Origin: DASPKX01 sp035627835
GTDB taxonomy: Bacteria > Verrucomicrobiota > Verrucomicrobiia > Limisphaerales > SXQI01
Direction: 5' to 3'
Assembly: GCA_035627835.1 (NCBI GenBank)
Contig: DASPKX010000004.1
Coordinates: 1 to 62,275 of the forward strand
Length of the DNA stretch: 62,275 nt
Positions 1 through 8,644 of this stretch are shown piece by piece. Position numbers and translations under genes: made by a program. Numbering within the stretch: position 1 is the first letter of the stretch; the number at the start of each line of letters is the position of its first letter. The notes beneath the pieces were generated by a model, which saw only the letters and a program-made list of their open reading frames with translations, did no database searches and was not told the DNA's origin.

Positions 1-326
1 ATGAACGCGCTCAAGCCAGCGGCGGTCAGCATGATCCCAAAGAGCAGCCGCATAGGATCATCCCCCGTGTGCCGGAGGATGAACGTCCCCGCCGCGTCCA
101 TCACACCCGTTCGCAACAAGGCCGCTGTCATTATGAGCAGCCCGAGGATAGTAATGACGGTATCCGACCCAAAACCAGCGAACGCCGCATCAGCCTTAAG
201 CAAGCCGGTGAGAATCAGGGTGACCACCAGCCCGAGCGCTGTCACATCCGCCGGAACCCACTCGAAGCTGAAGAGAATGAGGCAGGCGAAGATGATCCCC
301 AGCAACAGTCCAATTTCCCACGTCAT
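1..326 (-). CDS. SLC13/CitT-type permease, N-terminal part (cut by window edge)
   Basis: The minus strand reads open from an ATG at 326 to the window edge, giving 108 residues; the C-terminal part lies outside. The protein begins MTWEIGLLLG and has hydrophobic segments at about residues 4-20, 26-45, 55-70 and 90-108. Short motifs such as FEWVPADV and GFGSDTVI are typical of the first repeat of SLC13/DASS permeases, in which VPADV is followed by a helix and a GFGxxxV motif. Members carry anions such as dicarboxylates or sulfate, often with sodium. The substrate cannot be told from this fragment. A plus-strand open frame over the same bases is a shadow without family features. Confidence 0.8.
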   Translation of the reverse strand, partial: MTWEIGLLLGIIFACLILFSFEWVPADVTALGLVVTLILTGLLKADAAFAGFGSDTVITILGLLIMTAALLRTGVMDAAGTFILRHTGDDPMRLLFGIMLTAAGLSAF

Positions 327-476
327 GTCTGCCTAGTTGTTTAGACCCGCTGCATCATCTGGCTCGAATCCCTCCCGGTCAAGCCGCGCCCCCATGTCTT
401 AGCCGTCAGAGCTTCTCCGGGTCCGCTCAAACGAAAATGCTTTCCCCCTTGCCCCAGCTCTGGTTAAGCAATCGGC

Positions 477-2696
477 GTGCTCTCCACTGCTCCTCGAATT
501 GTGCTTTTGCTTTTCGCCGTTTGCTTTGGTGTCAAAGCGGCGCAAACCAATATCCTCGATCCGAAAGGGGCCATCCACATCCCCATTGGTGTTCCTGATT
601 CGGTGGACACCCTGAAGACTTTCGTCGAGAGGGAAGGCAACTTTTCCCCTGGGTTTGGGACGTATGGAATTTACTTTTGGGCCTACGACCAGCAGTTCCT
701 CAAGTTCGTCGCCCCCACCATGCCAGAGGTTCAAGTCCGCCACGGTTTGCCGGATAATGGAGCATTGATCCCGTGGGTGGAATGGCCTGTCGGCAAAGTG
801 CAAATCCGCACCGAGATAGCTCAGGCGGCATTCAACAGCCCCTTTGGCAGCTATGAAATGGCTGCTGCCCGTGTGCGCTTCAAGAATCACGATAGTATTC
901 GCCGGAAGCTTAGGTTTTATGTGGCCCTTCGGAGCCTTGGCGCCGCGGGCGGTCCTGTGAACGGTTTGCGTGTGGCGCCAGGCGCGCGGGGGCTGCTGGT
1001 TGATGAGCGCACAGCTATCGCCGCCGAAATTCCCCCAAACGCGGCCGGCGTCCTCCCGGACGATTCCATTGGTGAGCTTGCGGCCGCGGGTCTCACTCCA
1101 TCTCTTCGCGGCGCGGAATCCGACGCTGGTCTCTGCTCAGGCGCGCTCGTGTACGACATTGCTCTGGCGCCAGGAGCAGAGCAAATCCTCTCGTTCGTAT
1201 TGCCGGTCTTACCTGGCCGCCGGGCGGTTGCTCATAAGTGGGATGGTAAAAGCCAATGGGCTCAATTCGATGAGCTGCCCTTGAACCACGCTAGCGGCCA
1301 AATGCAGCCCGACCTTGGATTCAATGCATACGTTAAGATTGATCCCGATGATGTGTTCAGTGCCGCACGTGAAATATGGACCGGCCTGAACGCCCGGTTT
1401 GACCTCGATCTGCCAGATAAAGCTTGGGAGCAAGGTTACCGAGCAATGCTTGCTCACCTCGCCCTAAACATGAACGAGGGCGCGCCCGACGTGAGCGTGA
1501 TCAACTACAACGTCTATAACCGCGACGGCGTTTACATCGCGAACATTCTGCAAAAGTCCGGCAACTTTGGCCTCGCTGAGCGCGCGATTAATTACTTTCT
1601 CGCACACCCGTTCAACGGCCGTATTTACCCCGAAGCTGATAATCCCGGCCAGATCCTTTGGATTGCAGCCGAGCACTGGCGCTTTACGCGCGATAGAGAG
1701 TGGCTCGCCAAGGTCTATCCTTCGCTTCAGAAGCTCGGCAATATGATTCAGTATTACCGGACGATGCCCGGCCCACACTTTGTTTCACTCGCAGGCATCC
1801 GCTTCGGAACCGACTGCCCTCCCGAAGATCAGCACGAGCTGAAGCCAGGCCGCTGCGATGGCTTCCATCCTGAGTACACCGAGGCATTTGATATCGCCGG
1901 ATTGCGAGGCCTCGCCGAACTCGCCACCGTCTCGAGCGATCTTGCAGGGGCTGAACTCTGGAGCGGCCTCGCCGCCCATTTGCAGGACCAATACACGTCC
2001 CGCTTCGGGAAGAGCCTTGCCAAGGAATACGGCAGTTACTCCGTCCTGTGGCCTTGCCGTTTATCCCCCCTTGATGGGCCCGAGGCTGAAACTCACTTCG
2101 GGAATCTCGGCCCACAACAGCCCGCTGGTTGGCGTTATTTTCCTTTAGCCAAAGCGCACCAAAGTTTGTTGGCAGGCAATCGCGGGGCGGGGCATGCCAC
2201 ACTGGATGCGCATTTCGCCCACGAGCAGATGCGAGGATGGCACGCGTTTGATGAAGGGGGCCCTTCTGGAGCGGGCGGGTGGAATCGTGCGCGGACCACG
2301 TGGCAGCAAGGCAAGGAGAGCGTCGCCATGCCCCATGGGTGGGCCCTCGCTGAGATGCAATTGCTGCTCCGCGACGCTCTTCTGTTCGAGGACGGCAATA
2401 AGCTCGTTTTGTTTGCTGGCGTTCCTTCAGCATGGTTCACCGGAAGCAAGCCCTTTGGGTGGGCAAGCTTGCCGACGCACTTTGGGCCCGCCACCGTGCG
2501 CTACTCTCGCCGTCCAGGCGGCGGGGATCTTCTGCTCGCGGGGCTTCCCCCTGCGGGTGAATGGCTCCTCCGACTCCCGCCGCTGCCCGGGCTTAAGGTG
2601 ACCGTTGACCGGAAAGAGATTGCGCCGAGCAAAGGCAGCGATTATCCCATTCCCGCGTCTGCGAAGAGGGTCGCGCTCGATTTCAGGACGCCTTGA
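477..2696 (+). CDS. Secreted six-hairpin glycosidase-like protein
   Basis: This 739-residue protein starts at GTG 477. I chose that start because it gives a clean signal peptide (MLSTAPRIVLLLFAVCFGVKA, cleavage near residue 21). Residues 25-270 look like a beta-rich N-terminal domain. From about 300 the sequence is helical and rich in Trp, Tyr and Asn (NYNVYNRDGVYIANIL, IYPEADNPGQILWIAAEHWR), as in the (alpha/alpha)6 barrel of glucoamylase/rhamnosidase-like glycosidases. The C-terminal 60 residues form a small beta domain. The likely role is carbohydrate hydrolysis outside the cytoplasm. Substrate and GH family are not identifiable by eye, and no catalytic acid is claimed. The ABC ATPase gene starts 5 bases downstream, so the two are probably co-transcribed. 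Confidence 0.6.
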   Translation: MLSTAPRIVLLLFAVCFGVKAAQTNILDPKGAIHIPIGVPDSVDTLKTFVEREGNFSPGFGTYGIYFWAYDQQFLKFVAPTMPEVQVRHGLPDNGALIPWVEWPVGKVQIRTEIAQAAFNSPFGSYEMAAARVRFKNHDSIRRKLRFYVALRSLGAAGGPVNGLRVAPGARGLLVDERTAIAAEIPPNAAGVLPDDSIGELAAAGLTPSLRGAESDAGLCSGALVYDIALAPGAEQILSFVLPVLPGRRAVAHKWDGKSQWAQFDELPLNHASGQMQPDLGFNAYVKIDPDDVFSAAREIWTGLNARFDLDLPDKAWEQGYRAMLAHLALNMNEGAPDVSVINYNVYNRDGVYIANILQKSGNFGLAERAINYFLAHPFNGRIYPEADNPGQILWIAAEHWRFTRDREWLAKVYPSLQKLGNMIQYYRTMPGPHFVSLAGIRFGTDCPPEDQHELKPGRCDGFHPEYTEAFDIAGLRGLAELATVSSDLAGAELWSGLAAHLQDQYTSRFGKSLAKEYGSYSVLWPCRLSPLDGPEAETHFGNLGPQQPAGWRYFPLAKAHQSLLAGNRGAGHATLDAHFAHEQMRGWHAFDEGGPSGAGGWNRARTTWQQGKESVAMPHGWALAEMQLLLRDALLFEDGNKLVLFAGVPSAWFTGSKPFGWASLPTHFGPATVRYSRRPGGGDLLLAGLPPAGEWLLRLPPLPGLKVTVDRKEIAPSKGSDYPIPASAKRVALDFRTP

Positions 2697-2701
2697 TTGT
2701 C

Positions 2702-3382
2702 ATGGCTATCGAACCGATCGTCGTTACTAAGGATCTGTCCAAGGTTTACGCGCAGGGAGAGATTCAGGTCACCGCCCTGAACAAGATCAATGTTCAGATC
2801 AACCCTGGTGAGTTCCTGACGCTGATGGGGCCCTCGGGCTCCGGCAAATCCACTCTCCTCCACATCATTGCGGGAATTGATCGGCCAACCAGCGGTGAAT
2901 GCGTTGTCCAAGGGGTTGACGTTTCCAAGCTGAACGAATCCGCGTTGGCAGACTGGCGGAACCAGAATGTCGGTTTCATTTTCCAGACTTTCAATTTGAT
3001 CCCGGTGCTGAGCGCGTTTGAAAATGTCGAGCTTCCGCTCCTGCTCACCCGACTAAGCAGTCGCCAGCGCAAGAAGCAGGTCGAAACGGCCCTGGGGTTG
3101 GTGGGGCTTGCGGAACGCGCCCGTCATCTTCCACGCCAACTTTCCGGTGGGCAGGAGCAGCGCGTTGCCATAGCGCGGGCCTTGGTGACAGACCCCGCGA
3201 TTATCGTTGCCGACGAGCCGACCGGGAACCTCGACTCACAATCAGCTAGCGATGTTTTGGGAATCCTTCAGTCTCTTAGCCGCGACGCGGGGAAGACCGT
3301 GATTATGGTGACCCATGATCCAAAGGCGGCCCAATTCGGCACGCGCATGATTCACCTGGAAAAAGGCGAGCTCTCCGCTTAA
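2702..3382 (+). CDS. ABC transporter ATPase, LolD/MacB type
   Basis: This 226-residue nucleotide-binding subunit has a Walker A (GPSGSGKST, about residue 42), the Q-loop region FIFQTFNLIP, an ABC signature LSGGQEQRVAIARAL, a Walker B IIVADEPTGNLDS and an H-loop VTHDP. The DEPTGNLD form and the length are typical of the LolD/MacB/FtsE group, which powers lipoprotein release, peptide or antibiotic efflux, or envelope remodelling through FtsX-like permeases. The ATG at 2702 is preferred over an in-frame TTG at 2693 that overlaps the glycosidase stop. No FtsX/MacB permease is in the window: the next gene is convergent. The subunit is therefore an orphan here, and its partner must be encoded elsewhere. 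Confidence 0.9.
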   Translation: MAIEPIVVTKDLSKVYAQGEIQVTALNKINVQINPGEFLTLMGPSGSGKSTLLHIIAGIDRPTSGECVVQGVDVSKLNESALADWRNQNVGFIFQTFNLIPVLSAFENVELPLLLTRLSSRQRKKQVETALGLVGLAERARHLPRQLSGGQEQRVAIARALVTDPAIIVADEPTGNLDSQSASDVLGILQSLSRDAGKTVIMVTHDPKAAQFGTRMIHLEKGELSA

Positions 3383-3390
3383 CCGTCGCC

Positions 3391-3813
3391 TTAGTTCACG
3401 ACGGGCAGTTCCACCGTGCGGCACCAATAACGGAGTAGCGCCTCCACCGCAATAACGAGTTCGTCGAATTCGTGCGGTTTCTTCAGGCAGCTGTTAATCC
3501 CCAGTTCGTAAGCGCGATCCAGATCGGTTGGGGAGATGTCCCCGGTAAAAAGCACAATTGGGACGCGCTTCCAAATAGGGTCGGTTCGAGCCCATCGAAT
3601 GAAATCGAACGACGCGTTAGCCGTCGGGACGTGTAGATCAAGCAGCACGAATGAGGGTGGCCGACGGTCAGGTAAAACGGTTAGGCGCGCCTCTGCGCCA
3701 CTCGTCACCCAAAACAAATTGGACCGGGAGCTCACGCGCTGAAAGGCTCTTTTCAGGAGGATGTAATCCTCTTCTGAATCCTCGATCAGCAGAATGGAAT
3801 CGCAGTCGCGCAC
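3391..3813 (-). CDS. Single-domain response regulator (Rcp1-like receiver)
   Basis: This 140-residue protein is a CheY-like receiver without an output domain. It has the acidic pocket (IEDSEED, residues 10-16), the phospho-acceptor Asp59 in VLLDLHVP, Thr in LFTGD (about residue 90) and Lys in CLKKP (about residue 114). Single receivers of this kind usually shuttle phosphate in a phosphorelay or act by protein contact, often with PAS/GAF kinases like the one encoded at 5011-8079. The gene is separated from that kinase by cysE and converges on the ABC ATPase with an 8-base gap. A short GGGGT-AA-ACCCC dyad lies about 50 bases upstream of its start. Confidence 0.9.
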   Translation of the reverse strand: MRDCDSILLIEDSEEDYILLKRAFQRVSSRSNLFWVTSGAEARLTVLPDRRPPSFVLLDLHVPTANASFDFIRWARTDPIWKRVPIVLFTGDISPTDLDRAYELGINSCLKKPHEFDELVIAVEALLRYWCRTVELPVVN

Positions 3814-3862
3814 CCTGAGATTTAAGCAGTGCAGCAGCGCAGCCGCATCCTTTTTCCGTGTT

Positions 3863-3874
3863 GGGGTAAACCCC
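3863..3874. promoter_or_regulatory. Short perfect dyad upstream of receiver gene
   Basis: The bases read GGGGT-AA-ACCCC, a 5-2-5 inverted repeat, in the 100-base gap between the receiver gene (starts 3813, minus) and the end of cysE. It resembles the AGGG-TTTT-CCCT dyad at 4926-4937, which lies upstream of the hybrid kinase. An operator role is inference. It could also be chance, since each arm is only 5 bases. Confidence 0.3.
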
Positions 3875-3913
3875 TAGCCCACTGTTCTTGTAAGGTGTTC
3901 CCTGAGGGCCTGA

Positions 3914-4858
3914 TCAAATTTCAAAATCTCCGCGCGGCCCTTTTTTTTCCTGCTTGTTTAAGATCTTAAGGTTTACCTCCTCGTAGATCACCAGCGATCC
4001 GGGCGGCACACTGTGCATCAGGAACACGTTCGCTCCAATGGTGCTCCCCTGCCCAATCACGGTGTCTCCCCCGATGATCGTGGCGCCCGCGTATATGGTT
4101 ACATGGTCCTCAACCGTTGGGTGGCGCTTCACCCCTCGAAGCAATTGCCCGGCAGAAAGCGACTTCGCCACCAGTGACACGCCGTGATACAGCTTCACAT
4201 GGTTGCCTAGCTCGCATGTCTCCCCAATCACTGTTCCGGTGCCATGGTCGATAAAAAAGTGCGATCCAATTTTCGCTCCTGGATGAATATCAATGCCGGT
4301 GCGCGAGTGCGCCCACTCTGTCATGATTCGCGGGATCAGCGCGATCTCCTGCAAATGCAACTGGTGCGCCAAGCGCTGAACCGCGATCGCTTCAATGAAC
4401 GGATACGCGACGATTACCTCCTCCTTGTTCAGCGCCGCTGGGTCGCCTTTGTAAGCAGCCTCCGCATCCGTCTGGAGCAACTCCCGAATCCCAGGTAGCT
4501 TGGACAGAAACTCCATCGTGAGGCCGTGCGCCGCGGATCGCAGGTTTTTCCCTTCCAAACCCTTGGGCGGGCAGTACTCGAGGCTCTTGTAGATTTCATC
4601 CTCCAGCCGGCCTGCAACCAAATCCATGAGGTTTGCCGTCTCCATCTTGATCTCGGAGGAATGGATCGATTTCTCATCAAAGAAGCCGGGAAAGAGGAGG
4701 CGCAACAGATCGACCGTAATGAGGACAATCGCGCTTTTTGAAGGCAAGTTGACTGCATCCAGCCGGTTGATTCCTCCATGCCTGGCGTATGAAGCTATTA
4801 ACTTGTCTGTCAGTTGGGAGAGGGTCACTTCCACAGGGGCATCATCGCCGGTCGGCAC
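3914..4858 (-). CDS. cysE: Serine O-acetyltransferase (EpsC-type)
   Basis: This enzyme of 314 residues transfers acetyl from acetyl-CoA to L-serine, the first step of cysteine synthesis in the cytoplasm. The N-terminal half (residues 1-170) is helical. The C-terminal half is a left-handed beta-helix of hexapeptide repeats, with the family signature DIHPGAKIG, the catalytic His in IDHGTGTVIGET and the acceptor/CoA segment GVKRHPTVEDHVTIYAGATI. The long helical domain and the insert before GVKRHP are typical of the EpsC/plastid-like branch, not the shorter E. coli CysE. The gene stands alone, divergent from the histidine kinase across 152 bases. Confidence 0.93.
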   Translation of the reverse strand: MPTGDDAPVEVTLSQLTDKLIASYARHGGINRLDAVNLPSKSAIVLITVDLLRLLFPGFFDEKSIHSSEIKMETANLMDLVAGRLEDEIYKSLEYCPPKGLEGKNLRSAAHGLTMEFLSKLPGIRELLQTDAEAAYKGDPAALNKEEVIVAYPFIEAIAVQRLAHQLHLQEIALIPRIMTEWAHSRTGIDIHPGAKIGSHFFIDHGTGTVIGETCELGNHVKLYHGVSLVAKSLSAGQLLRGVKRHPTVEDHVTIYAGATIIGGDTVIGQGSTIGANVFLMHSVPPGSLVIYEEVNLKILNKQEKKGPRGDFEI

Positions 4859-4925
4859 GAAACGTAAATTCCAAACACCATACGTTGGATTACTTGCACA
4901 TCCTATTTAAGGCAATTTCCTTCTG

Positions 4926-4937
4926 AGGGTTTTCCCT
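4926..4937. promoter_or_regulatory. Short dyad AGGG-TTTT-CCCT in divergent promoter region
   Basis: This perfect 4-4-4 dyad sits between the divergent cysE (start 4858) and the hybrid histidine kinase (start 5011), 74 bases before the kinase start. With the site at 3863-3874 (read on the minus strand as TAGGGGTTTACCCC) it gives a shared pattern of AGGG, T-rich spacer, CCC. A regulator-binding role is inferred from position and resemblance only. Confidence 0.3.
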
Positions 4938-5010
4938 ACTTTAACCATGGGAATTCAAACCGTTGTAAAGGTTTTCAGAACACGCTACCCTTTGATCTCT
5001 TGCACACTCA

Positions 5011-8000
5011 ATGGATACAGATCAGCCGCAACCTAAACACTCGCCCGCGCGTCTGGTCACTCATGAATTTTTTGGGAAAGGAATAGGTGACCGCGATCAC
5101 CGCCGCGTGACCACGACCATAGGGCCAACTGAGTCGTTGCTAAACTCGCAGAAGCAGCTTCTCGCCCACATTGTTAATGGGGCGGATCTTTCCACGACCC
5201 TGGAGGTGTTAACCCGAGCGCTTGAGGCTAACGCGCAACGCCCAACCATTGCCACAATCATGCTCGTCAGCTCGGACCAGCAGTATCTTTATCCGGCGGC
5301 GGGGGATAGCGCTCCTCCTGGATGGCGCGCGGCTATTGCCAAGGTGGCAATCGCCCCGAATTCTGGATCCTGCGGGTCGTCGGCCTTCTGCCGTGAGCCT
5401 GTGATCTCGCCCGACATTGCCGTGGATTCACGTTGGGCAGCCTTCCGGGAAGCAGCTCTTCAAAACGGTCTTCGCGCCTGCTGGTCCAGCCCGATCCTCA
5501 GCTCCGACCAAGAGGTGCTCGGCACCTTCGCCATTTATTATCGGGAGCCTACGGTTCCCACGCCCGACGAAATGGAGATGGTCGAGATTATGACGCGCTC
5601 CGCCGCGGTCGCTATCCAGTCTTCCCGCCTCCATTCCGCTTTGCAGAAGGAGCTGCTGCTGCAACAGGAGTCCGCCATGAAAAGCCGGCTCCTGGCCGCG
5701 ATTGTTCAATCCTCGGACGATGCGATCATTGGCCTCAATCTCGACACCACTATCACCACCTGGAATCAGGGGGCGGAGCGGATCTTTGGCTATACGGTGG
5801 CTGAGGCTGTCGGAAAATCTGTGACCATGCTTATCCCGCCGGGCATGGAGGATGAGGAGCCGCGGATCATCCAGCGCCTGCTCGCTGGGGAACGGGTTGA
5901 GCATTACGAGACCGTTCGAAAGCGAAAGGACGGGGCATTCGTTAATGTCTCTCTAACCGTTTCGCCCATTTACGACGATGCAGGCAAGATCATCGGCGCT
6001 TCCAAGATCTCACGGGATATAACGAGGCAGCTCGAGGCGGAAATGACCCGCAACCGCATGGCCGCTATCGTCGAGTCATCCGACGACGCCATCATTGGCT
6101 TGAGTCTCGACACCACGATCACCAGTTGGAATCGCGGGGCCGAGCGCATTTTTGGCTACAGTGTCGCTGAAGCCGTCGGCAGATCCGTCACCATGCTGAT
6201 TCCCGACGGGCTCGAGGATGAAGAGCCACGGATTCTCCAGCGGCTGAAAAACGGCGAGAGAGTGGAGCATTACGAAACTATTCGCAAACGGAAGGATGGC
6301 TCGATTGTCGATGTTTCCTTAACGGTCTCCCCTGTGCACGATGCCGCGGGCACACTCGTGGGAGCATCCAAGATCTCCCGCGACATCACAGAGTCCAAGC
6401 GACAACAGGAAGCCTTGCGCCGCAGTGAGGAGGAGCTGCGAGCCATGGCAAACTCCATCCCCCAGCTCGCGTGGATGGCCCACCCGGACGGCTTCATTTA
6501 CTGGTACAATCAACGCTGGTACGACTACACCGGCACCACCCGTGAAGGGATGGAGGGCTGGGGCTGGCAATCAGTCCATGATCCAGAGTACCTCCCGAAA
6601 GTGCTTAGTCTCTGGACCGGATGCGTTCAGAGGGCGGTCCCCTTCGAGATGGAGTTTCCGCTGCGCGGCGCGGACGGCGTGTTCCGCTGGTTCCTAACCC
6701 GCGTTAATCCTTTTAAAGACAAAGCTGGCAACGTGGTTCGTTGGTTCGGAACCAACACTGAAGTCGATGAGCTGCGGCGAACCCAGCAAGCGCTCAAGGA
6801 GCAGACCCGCGCGTTGGAGGTGCTCAACGATACGAGCAGGTCTATCGCCTCTGAGCTGAACCTGGAAAGGATTGTTCAAAGTGTCACCGACTCTGCCACG
6901 AAGCTCACCGGAGCGAAGTTCGGCGCCTTTTTCTACAGCATGCAAAATGAGCAGGGTGAGTCATTCATGCTCTTCACCCTTTCGGGTGCTCCTCGCGAGT
7001 CGTTTGAACGCTTCGGGCACCCTCGTGCCACCCCGCTTTTCGCGCCAACATTTCGTGGTGAGCCGCCCATCCGCTCGGATGACATTTTGAAAGACCCGCG
7101 CTACGGCACAATGAGCCCGCATCAAGGGATGCCCAAAGGGCATTTGCCCGTGCGCAGTTATCTTGCGGTCCCGGTCATCTCCCGCTCAGGCGAAGTGATC
7201 GGCGGCTTGTTCTTCGGCCATCCTGATGTGGGGGTTTTTACGGCGCAATCCGAAGCGCTCACTGTCGGTTTGGCCGCTGCGGCCGCCATCGCGATCGACA
7301 ATGCTCGGCTTTTCAGCCAGCTCCAGGAAACACGGGATCAACTCGCCCGCCATAACGAGCGCCTCGAAGAGCAGGTTGCCGAGCGAACGGCCGCGCTGCA
7401 GGAAACAATCCAGGATCTGGAAGCCTTTTCCTACAGCGTCTCCCATGACATGCGCTCCCCTCTTCGCGCGATGCAAGGGTACTCCGATGCGTTGCTTACC
7501 GATTATAAAGAGCGCCTCGATGCCACTGCGGTCAATTATCTCAGCCGCATTCAACGCGCAGCCAAACGGATGGATCTCCTCATTCAGGATGTTCTGGCCT
7601 ACAGCAAAGTGGCCAAAGGCGATATTCAGTTATCCCCCATCAACATGGAGGCCATCATCAGCGATGTTATTCAAAATTACCCTGCCCTCCAGCCCGACCG
7701 AGCTGCCATCAATATCGTCCGGCCTCTCCCGAAAGTTCTCGGGCACGAAGCCTACCTCACACAGGTCGTTTCGAACCTGCTCGGCAATGCGGTCAAGTTC
7801 ATGGAACCAGGCGTTTTCCCTACTGTGGAAATTACCGCCACCGAGGATGGCCCCGATGTCCGCATCGCGTTTCGCGATAATGGCATTGGTATAGACCCTG
7901 AGCAGCAAAAGCATATTTTCCAAATCTTCGGTCGAGTCTATCCTGAAAAGAAATTCGAAGGAACAGGGATTGGGTTGGCAATTGTGAAGAAGGCGGTTGA

Positions 8001-8079
8001 ACGAATGGGCGGGTCTGTCGGCGTGAACTCCAAATTCGGGTCTGGAAGCGAATTTCACGTTACCCTCAGAAAAGCATGA
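5011..8079 (+). CDS. Soluble GAF-PAS-PAS-PAS-GAF sensor histidine kinase
   Basis: This 1022-residue kinase has no membrane segments and so is probably cytoplasmic. Domains in order: GAF (about 45-215), two nearly identical PAS/PAC units (about 229-345 and 351-467), a third PAS of the PAS_3 type with WYDYTG (about 480-590), a second GAF (about 605-765), a coiled coil with EEQVAERTAALQ, HisKA with the phospho-acceptor His812 in SVSHDMRSPLR, and HATPase_c with N-box NLLGNAVKF (about 922), G1 DNGIGI (about 956) and G2 GTGIGLAI (about 983). The architecture is that of phytochrome-like kinases, but no bilin-binding Cys or PHY domain is evident, so the signal is unknown. Its stop overlaps the start of a receiver gene (ATGA), making that the likely phosphate acceptor. 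Confidence 0.93.
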   Translation: MDTDQPQPKHSPARLVTHEFFGKGIGDRDHRRVTTTIGPTESLLNSQKQLLAHIVNGADLSTTLEVLTRALEANAQRPTIATIMLVSSDQQYLYPAAGDSAPPGWRAAIAKVAIAPNSGSCGSSAFCREPVISPDIAVDSRWAAFREAALQNGLRACWSSPILSSDQEVLGTFAIYYREPTVPTPDEMEMVEIMTRSAAVAIQSSRLHSALQKELLLQQESAMKSRLLAAIVQSSDDAIIGLNLDTTITTWNQGAERIFGYTVAEAVGKSVTMLIPPGMEDEEPRIIQRLLAGERVEHYETVRKRKDGAFVNVSLTVSPIYDDAGKIIGASKISRDITRQLEAEMTRNRMAAIVESSDDAIIGLSLDTTITSWNRGAERIFGYSVAEAVGRSVTMLIPDGLEDEEPRILQRLKNGERVEHYETIRKRKDGSIVDVSLTVSPVHDAAGTLVGASKISRDITESKRQQEALRRSEEELRAMANSIPQLAWMAHPDGFIYWYNQRWYDYTGTTREGMEGWGWQSVHDPEYLPKVLSLWTGCVQRAVPFEMEFPLRGADGVFRWFLTRVNPFKDKAGNVVRWFGTNTEVDELRRTQQALKEQTRALEVLNDTSRSIASELNLERIVQSVTDSATKLTGAKFGAFFYSMQNEQGESFMLFTLSGAPRESFERFGHPRATPLFAPTFRGEPPIRSDDILKDPRYGTMSPHQGMPKGHLPVRSYLAVPVISRSGEVIGGLFFGHPDVGVFTAQSEALTVGLAAAAAIAIDNARLFSQLQETRDQLARHNERLEEQVAERTAALQETIQDLEAFSYSVSHDMRSPLRAMQGYSDALLTDYKERLDATAVNYLSRIQRAAKRMDLLIQDVLAYSKVAKGDIQLSPINMEAIISDVIQNYPALQPDRAAINIVRPLPKVLGHEAYLTQVVSNLLGNAVKFMEPGVFPTVEITATEDGPDVRIAFRDNGIGIDPEQQKHIFQIFGRVYPEKKFEGTGIGLAIVKKAVERMGGSVGVNSKFGSGSEFHVTLRKA
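5695..6389 (+). repeat. Tandem intragenic duplication encoding two PAS/PAC units
   Basis: Two units, about 5695-6023 and 6061-6389, are offset by 366 bases (122 codons). They encode almost the same sequence: SSDDAIIGL, ERIFGY, VAEAVG, SVTMLIP, EDEEPRI, GERVEHYET, RKRKDG and GASKISRDIT recur in order. The DNA differs mostly at synonymous positions, so the duplication is not brand new, while the proteins remain close. Confidence 0.9.
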
Positions 8080-8543
8080 GCACGACCTCCGCTGCCATAC
8101 TGTTGGTTGAAGACAACGAGGACGATGTCTTTCTCATGCGGCGCGCGCTCAAGAGCGCTGGCATCATCAATCCGCTCATTGTCGCTGAGGATGGGCAGCA
8201 AGCGATCGACTATCTGGCGGGCGCGGGAGAGTTCGCTGACCGAGCCACTCATCCTTTGCCTGCCATCGTTTTTCTCGATCTGAAGCTTCCTTTTATCCGC
8301 GGTCACGATGTCCTGTCCTGGATCCGGCAGCAGCCACACCTCGAAAACCTGGTCGTCGTCATTCTGACATCCTCAAACGAGCCTAAAGATTTAAAGGAGG
8401 CTTACCGCCTGGGCGCCAACTCCTATGTGGTTAAGCCGCCAACCTCAGAGCAACTGCTCGATTTGGCCAAAGCGTTCCGTTGGTATTGGCTGCGGTTCAA
8501 TGAGTTTGATCCTTTATCCGAGGTGGCGCCGGGGTCCAGGTAA
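8076..8543 (+). CDS. Single-domain response regulator paired with the kinase
   Basis: This CheY-like receiver of 155 residues has acidic pocket VEDNEDD (11-17), phospho-acceptor Asp68 in VFLDLKLP, Thr/Ser in ILTSSNEP and Lys in VVKPP. The motif set and length match the Rcp1 family, which partners phytochrome-like kinases and has no DNA-binding domain. The start codon overlaps the kinase stop codon (ATGA), so the two are translationally coupled and almost certainly form one phosphotransfer pair. The downstream target is not in the window. Confidence 0.93.
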   Translation: MSTTSAAILLVEDNEDDVFLMRRALKSAGIINPLIVAEDGQQAIDYLAGAGEFADRATHPLPAIVFLDLKLPFIRGHDVLSWIRQQPHLENLVVVILTSSNEPKDLKEAYRLGANSYVVKPPTSEQLLDLAKAFRWYWLRFNEFDPLSEVAPGSR

Positions 8544-8644
8544 ACGATATTTACTCATGGCTCTCGTCGCCGGGGGCACACGAAGTGCGGGTTTCCCTCG
8601 CGTCGCCCCTTTCCAAGAGGCCAATTCGCCGTCATCATTCCCCG

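Noticed and set aside
1..336. Plus-strand open frame of 111 codons at the window edge
   Set aside because: The minus strand over the same bases encodes an SLC13-like permease start with clear helices; the plus frame is Ser/Arg-rich and unlike any family.
1684..2433. Minus-strand open frame of 249 codons inside the glycosidase gene
   Set aside because: Arg/Ser-rich shadow of GC-rich coding DNA, in conflict with the well-formed plus-strand secreted protein.
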